From a bacterium (lineage in GTDB: Bacteria; Hydrogenedentota; Hydrogenedentia; Hydrogenedentiales; SLHB01): a stretch of 10,044 nucleotides of DNA. Below the pieces are notes generated by a model. It was not told the origin of the DNA and ran no database searches. It saw only the letters and a program-made list of their open reading frames with translations. The position numbers were made by a program, and so were the translations under genes. Below, piece after piece: positions 6,349 through 10,044 of the stretch (position 1 is its first letter; every line of letters begins with the position of its first letter). The stretch is from contig JAAEQP010001467.1 in NCBI GenBank assembly GCA_024231375.1, positions 1 to 10,044 on the forward strand, written 5' to 3'.

Positions 6349-7857
6349 ATGACCGACCCAAATCGGGAGAAGGTGAAGATGGCCGGGAAATCCGTCGCTT
6401 GGTGGGTGTTGCTGGTGGCAGTGGTGCTCCCCTGCGTTGCGTCTGCTCAGGCGTCGACAAAGGTGATCGGTCCAGGCGATTTGGTGTATATCGATGTGCA
6501 TCGCCGACCTGAACTGTCGACGACGACCCAGGTGGACGCGGACGGAAACGTACAGCTCAGCTATGTGGGCAAAGTGCCGGTTTCGGGAAAGTCCGAACGG
6601 GAGGCGGCGGGCACAGTCGCCCAAGCCCTCCGGCGGATTCTGAAGAATCCCCAAGTGACCGTAAGCAAGGGTCTTCCCGCCATTCCCTCCGCGGGGCGCA
6701 CTTCGGAGATGGTCACCGAGATGGTGGCGCTGAACAACTCCAACGCCGAGTCGTTGGTGACGGCGTTGCAGGGGATGACGTCCGAGGGAGGCGCGATCGG
6801 ATTCGATCCAGACACGAATACGCTGATCCTCACGGACACACCGGCCGCGGTGAAGAACATGCTCAATGTTGTCGAACGGCTGGACACGCTCCAGAGCCAG
6901 CGGACCCAGGTTCGGATCGAGAGCAAGGTGGCCGAGGTGCGGGTTGGCGCGATGCAGGAGTTGGGCCTGCGGTGGTGGGTTCAGGAGAACGAGTATGGGG
7001 GCGGCTATTATCCTTTGCCGGGCCAGGACATCGCCATTAATGGACTGAAGGCAAAGGCGGCGTCGCCGTTCAACAACGAGTCCATTGGCGGCCTCAACAC
7101 GCAAGGGAATTCCGGCACCAGCAGCGCGCGGCGTTTCGTGAATGGTGGCCAATCCTTTGATCGGCGCCTCAACGTACCTGTGCATGTGCCGAAGACGGGA
7201 CAGATGTTCTTCGGTATGCTGAACGACGATCTGGACATCGGTTTGCTGTTGGACGCGCTTGAGGCGGACGACCAGGCGGAGCTTCTTACGGCTCCGAGTA
7301 TTCTCACGCTGAATCACAAGACTTCGCTGATCAAGCTGGTGGACGAGTTCCCGTACACGGAATTCGGCACGGAGCTCAGTGGCCGTTCGACGACGAGTGT
7401 CCGGTTCATGGATTTGGGCGTGAAGATGCAGGTCACGCCGCATGTTCTCGAGGGCCCGGAAGGCACGTACGTCAAGATGGAGTTGGAGCCCGAGGTTTCT
7501 TTCGCGGTAGGCGCGAGCAACGGCGTTCCCATCCGGTCGGTCCGCAGCTTCTCGGGAACCGCCAGCGTGCTGGACGGACAAACCCTGGCCATTGGCGGCA
7601 TTTACCGAAACGATCTTCACGACGTGGAGCAACGGGTACCGTTTCTGGGCAAGATTCCCGTCATTGGCTTGGCGTTCAAGCGCAAGGAGGACAGCCGCAA
7701 GCAGACGGAGTTGATCGTGCTCGTGACGCCCACGGTGCATGAGTCGCCTTCGACCGCCACGTGGGACCGCATGCTCGACATCACCAAGGCCTCGAAAATT
7801 GTTGCGCCCGCGATCCTGGATCCGGACGGCGCGCAGCGTGAACCGGTGAAGGAGTAG
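6349..7857 (+). CDS. Polysaccharide-export domain / secretin fusion protein
   Basis: A 502-residue exported protein. A signal peptide (hydrophobic core about 16-31, cleavage near ASAQA at 31-35) is followed by a Wza-like polysaccharide export domain (about 38-107: GPGDLVYIDVHRRPEL, DADGNVQLSYVGKVPVSG, LKNPQVTVSKG). Next is a secretin N-type ring subdomain (about 119-180, with TNTLILTDTPAAVKNMLNVV). Residues about 187-465 look like the secretin pore domain, ending with the diagnostic RVPFLGKIPVIGLAFKRKED and TELIVLVTPTV. Secretins form outer-membrane beta-barrel channels; Wza forms an alpha-helical one, and no SLBB repeat is obvious here. No lipobox is convincing, so a separate pilotin or the TPR neighbour may be needed for outer-membrane assembly. 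The start at 6349 is one base after the previous stop, with AGGA upstream; ATG at 6379, preceded by GAAGG, would give a tidier signal peptide. The gene lies directly before the Wzc-like kinase. Confidence 0.92.
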   Translation: MTDPNREKVKMAGKSVAWWVLLVAVVLPCVASAQASTKVIGPGDLVYIDVHRRPELSTTTQVDADGNVQLSYVGKVPVSGKSEREAAGTVAQALRRILKNPQVTVSKGLPAIPSAGRTSEMVTEMVALNNSNAESLVTALQGMTSEGGAIGFDPDTNTLILTDTPAAVKNMLNVVERLDTLQSQRTQVRIESKVAEVRVGAMQELGLRWWVQENEYGGGYYPLPGQDIAINGLKAKAASPFNNESIGGLNTQGNSGTSSARRFVNGGQSFDRRLNVPVHVPKTGQMFFGMLNDDLDIGLLLDALEADDQAELLTAPSILTLNHKTSLIKLVDEFPYTEFGTELSGRSTTSVRFMDLGVKMQVTPHVLEGPEGTYVKMELEPEVSFAVGASNGVPIRSVRSFSGTASVLDGQTLAIGGIYRNDLHDVEQRVPFLGKIPVIGLAFKRKEDSRKQTELIVLVTPTVHESPSTATWDRMLDITKASKIVAPAILDPDGAQREPVKE

Positions 7858-7866
7858 GGACGAACA

Positions 7867-10044
7867 ATGCCGCCGGATTCAACCGGACTGAAACAGGCCG
7901 CCTCGACCGAAACCTCGCGGGAGAACCACCTGTGGTTCGTGCTCAGCGTCTGCATGCGCAGATGGAAGCTGATCACGTGCACGACGTTGGGCGCCGGGTT
8001 GATCTACTGGCTGGTCAGTCTGTATATGTGGCCTGCCCCGCAGGAGAACTACAACGCACACGCGATTCTAGCGATCGAGCAATCACCCTTCGAAGGCACT
8101 ATCGTTGAGTTTGTTGAGCCCTCCTCCTTGCTGAAGACTACCCCGCGGGATCTCGTCACCCGCGTGCGTGAAGGGGAAGTTGCGAAGGACGTTGTCCAAG
8201 CCATGATCGACGAGGACGTGGCTTCCGGGCGCGCCATGGGCGGTGTCGTTACGGATGATGAGTTCAACGCAAGCGTCCGCGGCATTACGCGCGCTTTGTC
8301 CATCGAGCCGGTCGACCAGACGCGGACGATCCGTGTCTCGGCGCTCTCGACGTCGGCGCGGGAGGCCGCGCGGATCGTTGAGTATGCCACGCGCAGCTTC
8401 ATCGAGAAGCACGCGGAATACATTCTCGAGGGTGAACAGTCTGTTCATGTGACGGTGCAGGAGCAGATCGAGGATCTTCGCGGGCGTTTGGACGGGACTG
8501 ACGGGCGACTTCTCGATCTTCGCAGAGAAATGGGGTTCCGTACGCACGAGCAGGTGGCCGCGGACATCAAGACGATCGGCCGCCAGATTGTGGAGGCGGA
8601 TACGACCCGCGTCGAAACCGATGCCAAGATGGCCGAAATCGAGGCGCAGTTGCGGGAGAAGAAGCAGGGACTCCCGAAGGCCCTCGGCCAAATCACAGAC
8701 GACGTTGTCACGCAATTGGTCAAGGATCTGGACAACCTTGTTCGCAAGAAGGCCGAGATGGAAGTATGGGCCGAACCTGCTCACCCGGATTTTCGCGATC
8801 TGGAGGCGGAGATCCTGGAGAAGAAGACGGCCATCCTGGACGCGCTTCGCAAGTTGGACAGCGGGATCGGAGGCGGCACGAACCTGTGGGAGGAACGCCA
8901 GAATCTGCGGCGGCAGCACGTCGATCTCCAGCTCCAGATGACGGCCCTCGGCATCCGCACGTCTACCCAGGTCAAACTGATGGCGCAGTTGGAGGAGCGG
9001 CTGCCTGAGTTGGCCGAGAAGGACAAGGAGTATCAACATCTCGTCCGGGAATCGAACCACTTACGAGAACGTCTTACGCGCCTGCTTGACGCGGAGTTCG
9101 ATGTGCGGACAGCCATCGGCCAGCGATCGGGACAGCTTGAGCGGCGGGGCGGTGTCGAGACGAGTCTGGCCACCGGCATGTCGCGTAGCGTCAAGCGCTG
9201 GATGAACTTCGTCATCGGCGCGTTGCTGGGCTTGGTCGGCGGCGTGTGTCTGGCCCTTCTGTGGGAGAGCCTCGATACCTCGTTCCGTACGACCGACGAT
9301 GTCACGACCCACTTGGCCCTCGAAGTGATCGGTACGATTCCGTTGATGCGCTTCGGCAGGATGCGGCGCCGGAAGCGCGGCGACTACGTTCCCGTCAACG
9401 AGGACGAGCAGGTCGATGCCTGTATCGTCACTCAGCACGACCCGAAATCGCCCATTTCCGAGGCCTACAAATCCCTTCGCACGAACTTCCAGTTCGCGAC
9501 GCTCACCCGGAAGCCAAAGACGATCATGGTTACCAGTGCGACTCCGGGCGAAGGAAAGACGACCACAGCGGTGAACCTGGCGGTCACGTTTGCGGATAGC
9601 GCGCTGAAGGTGCTGATCATCGACACGGACCTCCGGCGTCCCCATGTGCATCACGTGCTCAAAATGAAGCGGGGTCCGGGTCTGGCCGACGTACTGCGGG
9701 AAGGGCTCGATGTTCACACTGTGATCCGATCCACACGCGTCAAGAATCTGTACACCATATCGAGTGGCCACGTGCCTCCGAATCCTTCGGAGTTGATTGG
9801 CAGCCAGCGGATGGAGAGCCTCATGACGCAGTTGCGTCAGGAGTTCGACGTCATCATCTGTGACGCGCCGTCGCTGCTTGTAGTGACGGACCCGGTGCTG
9901 CTCGCTGCCCAGTTGGATACGATCATTCTTGTAGTGGCCGTGAATTGGGCGCGGCGGGAAACCGTCCTCCGCAGTAAGAAGCTTCTTGAGACGGCCAATT
10001 CCCAGGTGGCCGGTGTTGTTCTTAACGGCCTGGAAGCCACACGC
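7867..10044 (+). CDS. Wzc-like polysaccharide co-polymerase and bacterial tyrosine kinase, 3' end outside window
   Basis: The first 726 residues of an inner-membrane protein that sets polysaccharide chain length and couples synthesis to export. A first membrane helix (about 35-56) and a second (446-466) flank a large periplasmic Wzz-type region with long coiled coil (about 195-440). The cytoplasmic kinase domain follows, with the EAYKSLRTNF oligomerisation motif, Walker A SATPGEGKTTT from residue 557, Walker A' VLIIDTDLRRP at 582-592 and Walker B FDVIICDAPS around 660-669. The C-terminal tyrosine cluster that BY-kinases autophosphorylate would lie beyond the right edge, so kinase activity cannot be confirmed. 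The proline-rich segment normally found before the second membrane helix is absent. The ATG at 7867 is 9 bases after the previous stop, with TAGGGA upstream. As the partner of the export protein before it, it argues strongly that the operon handles a polysaccharide. Confidence 0.93.
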   Translation, partial: MPPDSTGLKQAASTETSRENHLWFVLSVCMRRWKLITCTTLGAGLIYWLVSLYMWPAPQENYNAHAILAIEQSPFEGTIVEFVEPSSLLKTTPRDLVTRVREGEVAKDVVQAMIDEDVASGRAMGGVVTDDEFNASVRGITRALSIEPVDQTRTIRVSALSTSAREAARIVEYATRSFIEKHAEYILEGEQSVHVTVQEQIEDLRGRLDGTDGRLLDLRREMGFRTHEQVAADIKTIGRQIVEADTTRVETDAKMAEIEAQLREKKQGLPKALGQITDDVVTQLVKDLDNLVRKKAEMEVWAEPAHPDFRDLEAEILEKKTAILDALRKLDSGIGGGTNLWEERQNLRRQHVDLQLQMTALGIRTSTQVKLMAQLEERLPELAEKDKEYQHLVRESNHLRERLTRLLDAEFDVRTAIGQRSGQLERRGGVETSLATGMSRSVKRWMNFVIGALLGLVGGVCLALLWESLDTSFRTTDDVTTHLALEVIGTIPLMRFGRMRRRKRGDYVPVNEDEQVDACIVTQHDPKSPISEAYKSLRTNFQFATLTRKPKTIMVTSATPGEGKTTTAVNLAVTFADSALKVLIIDTDLRRPHVHHVLKMKRGPGLADVLREGLDVHTVIRSTRVKNLYTISSGHVPPNPSELIGSQRMESLMTQLRQEFDVIICDAPSLLVVTDPVLLAAQLDTIILVVAVNWARRETVLRSKKLLETANSQVAGVVLNGLEATR

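Noticed and set aside
4655..6350. Long minus-strand open frames opposite the TPR membrane protein, including Ser-rich and Arg-rich proteins
   Set aside because: Their composition is simply the reverse complement of Glu/Asp/Pro codons; they have no ribosome sites of note and no domains.
6217..7740. Minus-strand open frame of about 507 codons opposite the secretin fusion
   Set aside because: Antisense shadow: the opposite strand encodes a complete signal peptide, export domain and secretin, while this frame is Arg/His/Leu-rich without any motif.
3452..7857. Interpretation as a complete type II secretion or type IV pilus locus
   Set aside because: No GspE/PilB ATPase, GspF/PilC platform protein or pseudopilins are seen, and the secretin carries a polysaccharide-export domain and precedes a Wzc-like kinase.

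Overview
The window looks like chromosomal DNA from a GC-rich Gram-negative bacterium. Signal peptides, an outer-membrane secretin and a Wzc-type chain-length kinase imply two membranes. The domain mix would fit a deep-branching or PVC-like environmental lineage, but nothing here fixes the taxon. I saw no tRNA, rRNA, CRISPR array, insertion sequence or phage gene.

Left part (1-3011, minus strand). A gene for a multidomain signalling phosphodiesterase (FHA, GAF, HD-GYP, C-terminal zinc ribbon) is followed 36 bases downstream by a gene for a family 1 extracellular solute-binding protein (sugar ABC transporter type). The latter runs off the left edge.

Middle (3012-3451). A divergent intergenic region of about 440 bases holds a near-consensus sigma-70-type promoter facing right (TTGACA, 17 bases, TAGAAT), an untranslated leader of about 220 bases, and a weaker candidate promoter facing left.

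Right part (3452-10044, plus strand). Four genes are packed with 7, 1 and 9 bases between them and look like one operon: a cytoplasmic ExeA/GspA-like AAA+ ATPase; a single-pass membrane protein with a long acidic cytoplasmic tail and a periplasmic TPR domain; a signal-peptide-bearing protein joining a Wza-like polysaccharide-export domain to a secretin domain; and a Wzz/BY-kinase (Wzc-like) polysaccharide co-polymerase cut by the right edge.

The likely theme is exopolysaccharide export. The unusual point is that the outer-membrane component appears to be a secretin carrying a polysaccharide-export domain, beside an ExeA-like ATPase of the kind used for secretin assembly. This suggests a hybrid export machine that borrows type II secretion/pilus parts, controlled from next door by a probable cyclic-dinucleotide phosphodiesterase. 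That model is inference; the domain calls and gene order are read from the sequence.
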